Assembly: GCA_028280905.1 (NCBI GenBank)
Contig: JANQKW010000145.1
Coordinates: 1-44,674 of the forward strand
Direction: 5' to 3'
Origin: Porticoccaceae bacterium
GTDB taxonomy: Bacteria > Pseudomonadota > Gammaproteobacteria > Pseudomonadales > Porticoccaceae
DNA: 44,674 bases
Both the position numbers and the translations under genes were made by a program. The notes beneath the pieces are model-generated. The model was not told the DNA's origin. It searched no databases and saw only the letters and a list, made by a program, of their open reading frames with translations. Position 1 is the stretch's first letter. Every line of letters starts with the position of its first letter. Of the stretch, positions 15,503-22,731 are shown piece by piece.

Positions 15503-16369
15503 TTATCTGCCCAGGTAGGTGGCTGTGATTTGCTCGCGTTCATGCCCAAGCTCTTTAGAAATAACCAGCCTAGCCTTAAGATCAGCTTCCCTCTGTTCCT
15601 GCGTAAGCTGTTTATTAGCGGGCCCACCACAAGCAGGCGCCGGCCAGCCGGTAAGCTCTTGATAACGGTTTTGCGCATAGCTATGGCGTAAGCCATGCAT
15701 ACCGGATAACCCGGCTTTAAGCACCTGTTTTTCATAAACTCGCATCTGCTGAACATATTGTCGGTGGGACGGGATTAGCGAGCCTTTTCCTGCCAACAAC
15801 TTGGCTCGGTTAAGTACCTCCTGTTGGGCATCTGTGCGGATCGGGACAACACGCTCTTTACCTCCTTTGCACCAGGTAGACTTTAGGTGGATATGATCTC
15901 CACGATCTGCGAGTTGGGGAATAAATTTAATGGATTCTTCGCGTCTTAAACCAAAGGCTGCCTGTAGCTCCAGACTCATTTTTACATAGGGATCGGTAAT
16001 GCCGTTTAGCTTGTCATAATCCAGTATCTGTGCCTTGGAGTTGCTAGCCACCAGTTCTCGCTTGCCGATACCGTAGTAATCATTATCTCTGGAAACAACA
16101 TTTTGTTTGTTTATTTTAGCCGCCCACCATCGTAAGTGTGACAGGCGGTTTTTTAATGTGCCGGTAGATAGCCCTTCGTCAATATATTTTTTTATCAGAG
16201 CATCGACATGCTTGGTTTTGAGTGATTTGGCTTCCATGCGCCTATATCCGAGATCATGTAGATCGTTAGCCATTTTTTGCAGCGTTTTATGTCGGTTGGA
16301 TTGTGTTGCATAACTGCCGTCGCGGTTGTATTTACACAGTTGTTTAAGCTGGTAATTGAGTGCCCTCAT
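15503..16369 (-). CDS. Tyrosine recombinase (second island integrase)
   Basis: The 288-residue protein has an N-terminal SAM-like core-binding part (to about residue 115) and a C-terminal catalytic domain with every expected residue. These are Arg in FGLRREE, Lys in KGGKERVVPI, His and Arg in HGLRHSY, His in LGHER, and Tyr in TATYLGR at the very end. It resembles the integrases of integrative elements that lack the arm-binding domain. The start at 16369 is chosen because GAAGG lies seven bases before it; an ATG 11 codons upstream is possible. It converges on the five-gene operon. It may have brought that operon in independently of the tRNA-Phe integrase. Confidence 0.88.
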   Translation of the reverse strand: MRALNYQLKQLCKYNRDGSYATQSNRHKTLQKMANDLHDLGYRRMEAKSLKTKHVDALIKKYIDEGLSTGTLKNRLSHLRWWAAKINKQNVVSRDNDYYGIGKRELVASNSKAQILDYDKLNGITDPYVKMSLELQAAFGLRREESIKFIPQLADRGDHIHLKSTWCKGGKERVVPIRTDAQQEVLNRAKLLAGKGSLIPSHRQYVQQMRVYEKQVLKAGLSGMHGLRHSYAQNRYQELTGWPAPACGGPANKQLTQEQREADLKARLVISKELGHEREQITATYLGR

Positions 16370-16409
16370 AGGGGTTGCCTTCAATAAAGCCACAGAAGGC
16401 ACAGAATCT

Positions 16410-16530
16410 AATAACTTGCCTATAAGTATCAGCGTTTATCTTTCAAACAAAAAAGAAAGTTATCGGCAAGTTGTTATTCAACCGTTCTTGACCGTTCCAA
16501 ATAGGTGAATGACTGTTCTGAACGGAGGGC
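16410..16530. repeat. Inverted and direct repeats before the second integrase
   Basis: AATAACTTGCC (16410-16420) faces GGCAAGTTGTTATT (16465-16478), an inverted pair with one 3-bp gap. Immediately after it are ACCGTTC repeats (about 16481 and 16491) and a reversed GAACGG (about 16519). The position 40-160 bp upstream of the recombinase start suggests core or arm sites for that enzyme, or its operator. Confidence 0.5.
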
Positions 16531-16708
16531 TTACCGTGCAGAACAATTAATAGATACTGAATGGAATTGAATTGGTGTTAGCTTATTGGTTAGTGTTAAT
16601 GGTCGTTTTGCAGTAATGAGCTGCAAAGCAGTGAAAAGCTTGCGCGATTCACTCAAAGACCCAGGGACACCACTCCCTTTTAAAGTAACGGCTGTTACAA
16701 GTTATTGC

Positions 16709-16930
16709 TCAAACGCCGCTATTGAGTTTGGGTTTTGTTGCCGGTTGTATCTCCTCTGTTAAGTGAAAGGCTTTCGATGCTGGTGCATGAATTGCCTTGA
16801 AAATTCCCTCTATTACAGTAATAGGGGGCGCTTTGCTATTGAGAGTGCAATAGCCACACTTCGTGTTTTTGATGGATAAATCCAGCATATCCAAAATGGC
16901 GGATAAGATCAGTAATAATCCATTCATCAC
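16709..16930 (-). CDS. Doubtful small reading frame
   Basis: The frame encodes 73 residues with a hydrophobic start and one CxxC pair (KCGYC). It has no clear ribosome site and no family I recognise. It is listed only because it is the best frame in this stretch; it may well not be a gene. Confidence 0.2.
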   Translation of the reverse strand: MMNGLLLILSAILDMLDLSIKNTKCGYCTLNSKAPPITVIEGIFKAIHAPASKAFHLTEEIQPATKPKLNSGV

Positions 16931-17039
16931 GTTAAGAAATTAAACCTAAGGCCTTTGGCGACTGGGGTTCCGTGCCGCGTCACTACTCTTTTTATCAAAA
17001 GACCAGTGACGCGCCGAGCCTCAAATATCTAAGATTTCC

Positions 17040-17173
17040 CCAGGGGCGTTGCCCCTGGACCCCAACCTCGCCGGTAGCGGGGGTGCATTGTTATGCACCC
17101 CAACGACAAGGCTATTCAGGTAAGCCTGTCAAGGATTGCTCGCCGCACGCGGCTGCGCTCCTCCTTGACAGGC
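17040..17173. repeat. Three perfect palindromes in a row
   Basis: CCAGGGGC-GTT-GCCCCTGG (17040-17058), GGGGTGCAT-TGTT-ATGCACCCC (17080-17101) and GCCTGTCAAGGA/TCCTTGACAGGC (17124-17173) follow each other. None has a T-run. Such clusters occur at transfer origins, replication origins or as structured RNAs of mobile elements; nothing here decides which. Confidence 0.6.
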
Positions 17174-17285
17174 AATAAACAGGCTTTGTTGCTGAAAAAA
17201 TTTCTTTTGAGTCTGAATGCATTCTTATTGCCGCTGTAGTCGGATTACGTAGCATAAGGGATGATGTAATCTTATGGAGCAGGCA

Positions 17286-17468
17286 ATGACTGGCAAGATT
17301 TTGCGTTTAAAAGACGTTAAGGAAATGACGGGGTTGTCCCGTTCTACGATTTATGCGGAGATTGCCAAGGGTAATTTCCCCAGGCAGGTTAAGCTGACCG
17401 GTACTCGCTCAGTGGGCTGGTATGAAAGTGCAATTGCTCAATGGATCGAGTCCAGGGAGAGAGCTTAA
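17286..17468 (+). CDS. AlpA family regulator
   Basis: The 60-residue protein is a complete AlpA/MerR-like winged-helix protein. ILRLKDVKEMTGLSRSTIYA is followed by GNFPRQVKL and a final AQWIESRE helix. In P4-like islands AlpA proteins switch on the neighbouring integrase gene and excision. The start at 17286 is preferred over 17274 because GGAG lies nine bases before it. It converges on the tRNA-Phe integrase and the two stop codons overlap by 4 bp. The pairing supports a shared role in island excision. Confidence 0.9.
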   Translation: MTGKILRLKDVKEMTGLSRSTIYAEIAKGNFPRQVKLTGTRSVGWYESAIAQWIESRERA

Positions 17469-18700
17469 GAAGCCTTAAAACTTCCAGTAATAATATCGCT
17501 GCCTTTGGCTTGCTCACGAAGCTGGTCTAAATAATCCGCCCAGCGTTGCATCATTTCCTTGCGTTGTGGTAAATGCGTGGTGCGATTATAGGCGCGTCCT
17601 AAAGCATCTCTTACCTGGTGTGCCAATTGGTGTTCTATCCACTCCACTCTGAATCCGAGCTGTTCATCCAGCATTGTTCTGGCGGTAGCTCTAAAACCGT
17701 GAGCGCAATGTGTGGTTTTGGTATCCACACCTATATTTTGTAATGCCTTGTTGATGGTGCCGTTGCTGGCATGGTGTGTTCGCCGTTTACTCTGGCTGGG
17801 GAATACATACCGGAACTGGCCTGTTAACGGTTGCAGGTCTTCCAGGATGGCTATTGCCTGTTGAGGTAGCGGCACTATATGCGCAATGCCCATCTTCATT
17901 TTGTCAGCGGGTAGTTGCCATTCTCCTGCTTTCAGGTCTAATTCGCTCCATTCCATGGCGATCATTTCGCCGGGGCGTTGAAAGAGAATAGGGCAAAGTG
18001 CTAACAGCGAACGGACGATATGGGTGCCTTTATATTCTTCAATGGCTAGTAATAGTTGGGCTAACTCGGAGGGTTCGGTAATCGCTGGGCGATGTGTGGT
18101 TACTTTGGGTGCCAGGGCACCTCTTAAATCCTGAGCAGGGTCGTGCTGGCAGCGTTGAGTCAGTCGTGCATAGCGGAAAATTTGTCCGGCTACCTGGCGT
18201 CCGTTGTGTGCGGTTTCCTTCGCGCCTCTGTTTTCGATTCGCTGCAAGGTGGTGAGTAAATCCAGGGCGGTTATCTCTGATACAGGCCGGGCACCCAGCC
18301 ATGGGAAAAGGTCGTTCTCCAACAGGGCCAATCGTTTTTGCGCGGTTGTGTCTGCCCAGGTGGGTAATTGCTTGGCGTACCATTCCCGAGCAATGGCTTC
18401 AAAGCTGTTGGTGTTGGCTTCCTGTTGTGCTGTCTTGCGGACGCGTTTAAGGGTGCTGGGGTCGATGCCGTTTGAGAGTGCTTTGCGGGATTCGTCGCGT
18501 TTGTTGCGGGCTTCTTTGAGTGTGACTTCGGGATAGACGCCGTAGGCGAGGCGTTTTTCTTTTCCATTGAATCGGTACTTGTGTCGCCAGTAACGGGAGC
18601 CGCTTGGATGTACCTCCAGGTAGAGGCCTTTCTCATCGCTCAAGCGGTAGGTTTTATCTCTCGGTTTGGCCTGTTTTGCCTTCAGATCCGTCAATGCCAT
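17465..18700 (-). CDS. P4-type tyrosine integrase of the tRNA-Phe island
   Basis: The 411-residue protein has the DUF4102 arm-binding domain at its start (MALTDLKAKQAKPRDKTYRL then GLYLEVHPSGSRYWRHKYRF). A core-binding region follows. The catalytic domain has Arg in FQRPGEMIAMEW, His and Arg in HGFRATARTM, His in HQLAH and Tyr in RAYNRT. It inserts and removes islands at the 3' ends of tRNA genes. The start at 18700 has a near-perfect AGGAGG; the in-frame ATG at 18802 is too far upstream. The gene points away from tRNA-Phe, whose 3' end lies 177 bp upstream of its start, as is usual for this class. Confidence 0.95.
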   Translation of the reverse strand: MALTDLKAKQAKPRDKTYRLSDEKGLYLEVHPSGSRYWRHKYRFNGKEKRLAYGVYPEVTLKEARNKRDESRKALSNGIDPSTLKRVRKTAQQEANTNSFEAIAREWYAKQLPTWADTTAQKRLALLENDLFPWLGARPVSEITALDLLTTLQRIENRGAKETAHNGRQVAGQIFRYARLTQRCQHDPAQDLRGALAPKVTTHRPAITEPSELAQLLLAIEEYKGTHIVRSLLALCPILFQRPGEMIAMEWSELDLKAGEWQLPADKMKMGIAHIVPLPQQAIAILEDLQPLTGQFRYVFPSQSKRRTHHASNGTINKALQNIGVDTKTTHCAHGFRATARTMLDEQLGFRVEWIEHQLAHQVRDALGRAYNRTTHLPQRKEMMQRWADYLDQLREQAKGSDIITGSFKAS

Positions 18701-18714
18701 ATTTGCCTCCTTTC

Positions 18715-18787
18715 TGGGGGCACAAATTTTTGGCGGTGGGAATGTGCCCCCTATGATGCCCCCAAATAGGTTTGGATTTGGGGGCAC
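18715..18787. repeat. Right-end GGGGGCA-type sites (candidate integrase arm sites)
   Basis: Four copies of a GGGGGCA motif in mixed orientation (18716, 18745, 18757, 18780) lie between the integrase start and tRNA-Phe. TGCCCCCAAAT (18757-18767) is shared with the left end at 5215-5225. The position fits arm-type binding sites that also overlap the integrase promoter. Confidence 0.5.
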
Positions 18788-18877
18788 AGCCTTAGATTTC
18801 ACAAGACTAAGTATAGCTTAAAAAGCCTTATTTTACAGGGGGTTCAGGACGTTATGGGATGACTTTGGATTTTGATA

Positions 18878-18953
18878 TGGTGCCCAGAGGCGGAATCGAA
18901 CCACCGACACGAGGATTTTCAGTCCACTGCTCTACCGACTGAGCTATCTGGGC
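18878..18953 (-). tRNA. tRNA-Phe (anticodon GAA)
   Basis: The 76-nt gene folds into a full cloverleaf with a GCCCAGA/TCTGGGC acceptor stem, GCTC/GAGC D stem, loop CTGAAAA with anticodon GAA, and a T-loop TTCGATT. CCA is encoded. The anticodon stem GTGGA/TCCTC has a T-T mismatch at position 28-42. The 3' end faces the island integrase, so this is its attachment gene. The yggX gene lies 90 bp upstream on the same strand, as in related chromosomes. Confidence 0.96.
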
Positions 18954-19043
18954 ATTTTGGCGATGTGCGGCCTATGTTGCCGCATCGAAAGAGCCGCGTA
19001 TTAAACCTTTTGGGCCTGCTCCCGTCAAGGGTGGGGCGGCAAT

Positions 19044-19316
19044 TTATTCGGATGGCGGAACATAGCCGTCCGCCTGGTCTACATCCTCTCCGGCAAGGAA
19101 TTTGTCACGCTGCTCGTTCAGGTAGGTGCGGGCGGTCATGTCCATCATATTCAGGCGCTTTTCGTTGATTAAGGTGGTTTGGTGGGCCAGCCATTCCTCC
19201 CAGGCTTGCTTGGATATGTTCTCGTAAATCTCCTGGCCCTTGGGGCCGGGGAAGGGCGGGGAATCCAGTCCTTCCAGTTCTTTTTGGTGCTTTTTGCAAA
19301 ATACGGTGCGCGACAT
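19044..19316 (-). CDS. yggX: YggX, probable Fe(II)-trafficking protein
   Basis: The 90-residue protein matches YggX along its whole length. It begins [18 protein letters not shown] with the conserved Cys 7, then has [20 protein letters not shown] and the C-terminal LNEQRDKFL block. YggX protects iron-sulfur proteins from oxidation and is thought to handle Fe(II). The start at 19316 has AGGAG at the right distance and matches family length; an ATG 18 codons upstream is rejected. Its presence near mutY is conserved in gammaproteobacteria, although two genes have come between them here. Confidence 0.96.
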   Translation of the reverse strand: MSRTVFCKKHQKELEGLDSPPFPGPKGQEIYENISKQAWEEWLAHQTTLINEKRLNMMDMTARTYLNEQRDKFLAGEDVDQADGYVPPSE

Positions 19317-19372
19317 GATAGCTCCTGTTCGTAATATCGATAGGATAAGAATTCGCGCCGCCGGGGGCAAGC

Positions 19373-20458
19373 TTATTCGGTCTGTCGCGGGCAGGTGACG
19401 GCCGCCGGCGGGCCGAACTTCTCCAGGCGTTCGGCGGTGGCCGGGTGCGTGGATAGGTAGTCCTCGTAGCGATGGCTATCCTCGGCCTGCTGGTCTCCGT
19501 TGTCGGTGGTCGGATCAATCGCCGTCTGGGCGGTTAAACGCGCCATTATGCTGGAGAAAAACCCACTATCGATATTGCGCTGTTGCAGGAATTGCAGCGC
19601 GTAGTCATCGGCTTCCCGTTCAAAATTGCGCGAGTAGCTCATCTCCAGCAGCAGTGCGGGCAGCGCGACGATGATTTCCCCCAGCGCCGACGCATCGCCT
19701 ACCATCATGGCCACCGCCAGGCCCACGATTGACCCCTGGATAGCGCTGCGCATCAGGTGGCGTTGTTGAACATGCCCGACTTCATGCCCGAATATTGCAA
19801 TCAGCTCCCGGTCGTCGCAGGACAGCTTCACCATCTGGTCAGTGAAAACCACTATACCCGACGGCAGCGCAAAAGCGTTGGCGCCTATGACCCCGCCGTC
19901 CCGAAACAATACGCTGATAGATTGCCGGCGCTCGCTGTCATCCAGTTGTTTGAGGAAGACCTCCCGCAACTCTCCCTGACGCTCGGCCGGCAGTGTGCTC
20001 GGCTTGAATATGATGCGGTCCAGGTAGTTGACGGTGTGCTGGCCCGCCTGTTGATAGAGGGAGGCCGGCAGCTGGTGGGCTATCCAGTTGGCGGTGGCCG
20101 GAACACCGTACTTAACAGTGCCCCAGGTGGTAATAACCATGGCGATCAGCATGGCTATTACCAGTATGTAACGGCTTTCCAGCCGGTGCAGCCAGTTGTG
20201 GCGGGATTCTCCCAACTGGTGCTGGAGGTTATCAATTGCCTGGTTGTCGGTGGTTTCGAATTTGCCGCCGCCGGCAAAGTTGATGATCCTGGGCAGGTTG
20301 CCGAGCCTCGGGCTGATCGTTATGTCCGACCGGGGAGCGCTGACAAGGATTTTTTCCGGATCCTCTGCGTCAACGATCCGGACGTCCGATTGCCGGACCG
20401 TTAGCGCGGCAGGGTGCAGCCTGGAGTCAGCGCCATCGTAATAGTTGCCCTTGATCAT
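19373..20458 (-). CDS. M48 family metalloprotease, membrane anchored
   Basis: The 361-residue protein has an N-terminal domain of about 80 residues (YYDGADSR then [20 protein letters not shown]). A membrane helix follows near residues 97-118, then an M48 peptidase domain. The zinc motif is HEVGH (around residue 225), with the third ligand Glu in [10 protein letters not shown]. The N-terminal domain plus one membrane helix is typical of a YcaL/LoiP-like group of periplasmic proteases of unclear target. It lies 31 bp after the DUF898 gene and both are on the - strand, so they likely form an operon; that pairing also fits a role in envelope quality control. Confidence 0.88.
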   Translation of the reverse strand: MIKGNYYDGADSRLHPAALTVRQSDVRIVDAEDPEKILVSAPRSDITISPRLGNLPRIINFAGGGKFETTDNQAIDNLQHQLGESRHNWLHRLESRYILVIAMLIAMVITTWGTVKYGVPATANWIAHQLPASLYQQAGQHTVNYLDRIIFKPSTLPAERQGELREVFLKQLDDSERRQSISVLFRDGGVIGANAFALPSGIVVFTDQMVKLSCDDRELIAIFGHEVGHVQQRHLMRSAIQGSIVGLAVAMMVGDASALGEIIVALPALLLEMSYSRNFEREADDYALQFLQQRNIDSGFFSSIMARLTAQTAIDPTTDNGDQQAEDSHRYEDYLSTHPATAERLEKFGPPAAVTCPRQTE

Positions 20459-20489
20459 CTTCGCTATTCGGCAGTCCTATCGGAATTGT

Positions 20490-21578
20490 TTAAATTCCCA
20501 ATTCGATTCCGAATGCTTCGCCCAGTTCATCCCCGGTGGCGGAAACGTCATCAATTTGCGCGGCGGCGAAGTTGTCCAGGTCGCCAGTGGCCATAAGGCT
20601 TAACTGCTGCGCCCGGTAGCGCGCTATCCTGACTTTGGCCCAGGGGTAGAACAGGCCCAATGTCAGCAGCATGCCCAGCAGATTGGTGAGATGCAGCCAC
20701 AGCATGCGGCTGACTTTCAGCGACGATTGAAAACCCTGCTCCTGCAATTTAGCGTTGTTGAAAAACAGGTTCAGCATACCCACTTGAACATAGACACCGA
20801 CAATGGCCATGCCGCCATACAGAATCAACACAAAGGCAATCACGCCGGGGCTGATTTGTGGTGGTTCCTCCGGGCCGGCGGGCGCCATCGAGCCCGCAAG
20901 CAGGAGCGACCCGGCGATCAATAGGCCGATCATGACGGCGAAGGCGATCGCGAATAGCTTATAGTAGGCGCCGGCACTGGCGCTGAAGTTGAAATTGCCT
21001 TTCCCATAGTGGTGGTTGTCAACCACAAAGCGTGTCTGGCGAAAGCTGATGTAGGGGAATAGCAGCCCCAGCGTCGGCAGAAGCAGCAGTGGAAACGCAA
21101 TAAATTCCTTGGCGGCCATTCCGGTTTTGCCGGAAAAATTAAAGCGGATATTGCGGTAGGCGCTGTTGCGTGCGTTGAACGCCAGTGACCTGACAATCAA
21201 CCAGGGCGTGCCGACAAACAACAGCACCAAGAATAGCAGTTCAATTCCGGGTATCAGGTAGCCGCCGAACAGATAGACGGCCAGCACCGCAACGGCTATC
21301 AGCCGGCCCTTTAAAATGGTTATCGGGTTCGCCAGGTATTCGAAACTGGCTCCCGCCACCTGGGTGTTGCCGTAGAAGTAACGGGTGGTTCTTACCTTCG
21401 CCCAGGCCGAGTAGATGCCCAGCGTAATAATCGACAGAAAGATATTCACAATCCAGATGCGGAAAAATTCCGCGCCATTGCCTGAAAAGGTGAAATTGTG
21501 TTCTTGCGGGGTTGTTGGCAGTGGATTCGCGGCGGACTCTTCTGAGTTGGCCGTTTGATCCGTGTTAACTGCTTCCAT
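20490..21578 (-). CDS. DUF898 (YjgN) family inner-membrane protein
   Basis: The 362-residue protein has two related membrane halves, each with the block xLxTLGxYxPWAKVRxxRY (LSIITLGIYSAWAKVRTTRY and MLLTLGLFYPWAKVRIARY). This defines YjgN/DUF898. Six to eight hydrophobic segments are visible. Function is unknown. The start at 21578 is supported by AAGGAG eight bases before it. With the downstream M48 gene it forms a two-gene unit inserted between mutY and yggX. Confidence 0.92.
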   Translation of the reverse strand: MEAVNTDQTANSEESAANPLPTTPQEHNFTFSGNGAEFFRIWIVNIFLSIITLGIYSAWAKVRTTRYFYGNTQVAGASFEYLANPITILKGRLIAVAVLAVYLFGGYLIPGIELLFLVLLFVGTPWLIVRSLAFNARNSAYRNIRFNFSGKTGMAAKEFIAFPLLLLPTLGLLFPYISFRQTRFVVDNHHYGKGNFNFSASAGAYYKLFAIAFAVMIGLLIAGSLLLAGSMAPAGPEEPPQISPGVIAFVLILYGGMAIVGVYVQVGMLNLFFNNAKLQEQGFQSSLKVSRMLWLHLTNLLGMLLTLGLFYPWAKVRIARYRAQQLSLMATGDLDNFAAAQIDDVSATGDELGEAFGIELGI

Positions 21579-21690
21579 AAGAATAGCTCCTTGCGTAGGG
21601 TGCATTATTATTTCCGCAGCCGATACTAGCAGATTCGCGCAGGCAGCGTTAATGGCGTTGGTTCAAGAGTGTTAACCCGCACACGCGTGT

Positions 21691-22731
21691 TTAGGTTTGC
21701 AGAATCTTCTTGATTGGTGCGGGCAAGCCGATATCGCCGGCTCGACTGACGTCAGCGGCGGCTATCCAGCGTTGCTCGCCGGCTTCGGCGATGGCGTCAA
21801 CTGGGCTAACGCGGATATGAATGGGCGTATAGTCCAGGTGGAAGTGGCTAAAGGTGTGGCGCTCCGTGCGGTTCCCCCGGCTAAATTCCTCAACCAGCGG
21901 CCGGCATTGGTGTCGACTGCAGACATCCGCTATCTGCTCCGGTGTTTCGCACTCGGGGAATGTCCAGAGTCCGCCCCACAACCCGCTGGGGGGCCGGCGG
22001 GTCAGCAGGATTTCCCCTTGCGGATTCTCCAGCACCAGAAAAAGGGTCTGCTTTACCGGCAGGGTCTTGCGCGGTTTTTTGCCCGGATAATCCTGGGGGT
22101 TGCCCTGCCCATGGGCCAGGCAATCGCCCTGTAACGGGCATTGCTGGCAACGCGGACGGCCGCGGCTGCACAGGGTGGCGCCCAAGTCCATAATGGCTTG
22201 GGTATAGTCGGCAATTCGCCGCCGGGGGGTGTAGGCTTCGGCCAGTTCCCAAAGTTGTTTGCTAACCGCCGGTTTGCCCGGCCAGCCGTCGACGGCCCTG
22301 TAGCGGGCCAGCACCCGTTTCACATTGCCGTCGAGTATGGCCGCGTGCTGCTGATAGGCGATGGCGCCTATTGCGCCGGCGGTGGAGCGGCCGATTCCCG
22401 GCAGTGTTTCCAGCTGTCGCTGCCGGCTCGGCAATTGCCCGTCATGGTCGCGTACTACCAGTTGGGCTGTTTTGTGCAGGTTGCGGGCGCGGGCGTAATA
22501 GCCGAGGCCGGTCCAGAGGTGCAATACCCTATCCTGGGGTGCGGCGGCCAGCGACTCGATATCTGGGAAGGCATCCATAAACCGCTCGAAGTAGGGGATC
22601 ACCGTGGCCACCTGGGTTTGTTGCAGCATAATTTCCGACACCCAAACCCGGTAGGGCGTGATGGGGTTCTGCCAGGGTAGGTCCTTGCGGCCGTGTCGGT
22701 CGAACCAGTCTAACAGGCGCTCGGCGATCAC
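21691..22731 (-). CDS. mutY: A/G-specific adenine DNA glycosylase MutY
   Basis: The 346-residue protein removes adenine paired with 8-oxoguanine. It has the catalytic Glu in WVSEIMLQQTQV, the helix-hairpin-helix LPGIGRSTAGA, and the catalytic Asp in AILDGNV. The iron-sulfur loop has the exact C-x6-C-x2-C-x5-C spacing (CSRGRPRCQQCPLQGDC). The C-terminal NUDIX-like domain that reads 8-oxoG follows (VLENPQGEILLTRRP). Its start overlaps the stop of asmA by 4 bp, so the two are translated together. Confidence 0.97.
   Translation of the reverse strand: MIAERLLDWFDRHGRKDLPWQNPITPYRVWVSEIMLQQTQVATVIPYFERFMDAFPDIESLAAAPQDRVLHLWTGLGYYARARNLHKTAQLVVRDHDGQLPSRQRQLETLPGIGRSTAGAIGAIAYQQHAAILDGNVKRVLARYRAVDGWPGKPAVSKQLWELAEAYTPRRRIADYTQAIMDLGATLCSRGRPRCQQCPLQGDCLAHGQGNPQDYPGKKPRKTLPVKQTLFLVLENPQGEILLTRRPPSGLWGGLWTFPECETPEQIADVCSRHQCRPLVEEFSRGNRTERHTFSHFHLDYTPIHIRVSPVDAIAEAGEQRWIAAADVSRAGDIGLPAPIKKILQT

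Larger units (their letters stand above)
16370..17285. other. Mostly gene-free stretch between the two integration modules
   Basis: The stretch contains inverted and direct repeats at 16410-16530, one doubtful small reading frame (16709-16930, - strand) and a cluster of three perfect palindromes at 17040-17173. I see no other gene. Confidence 0.5.
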
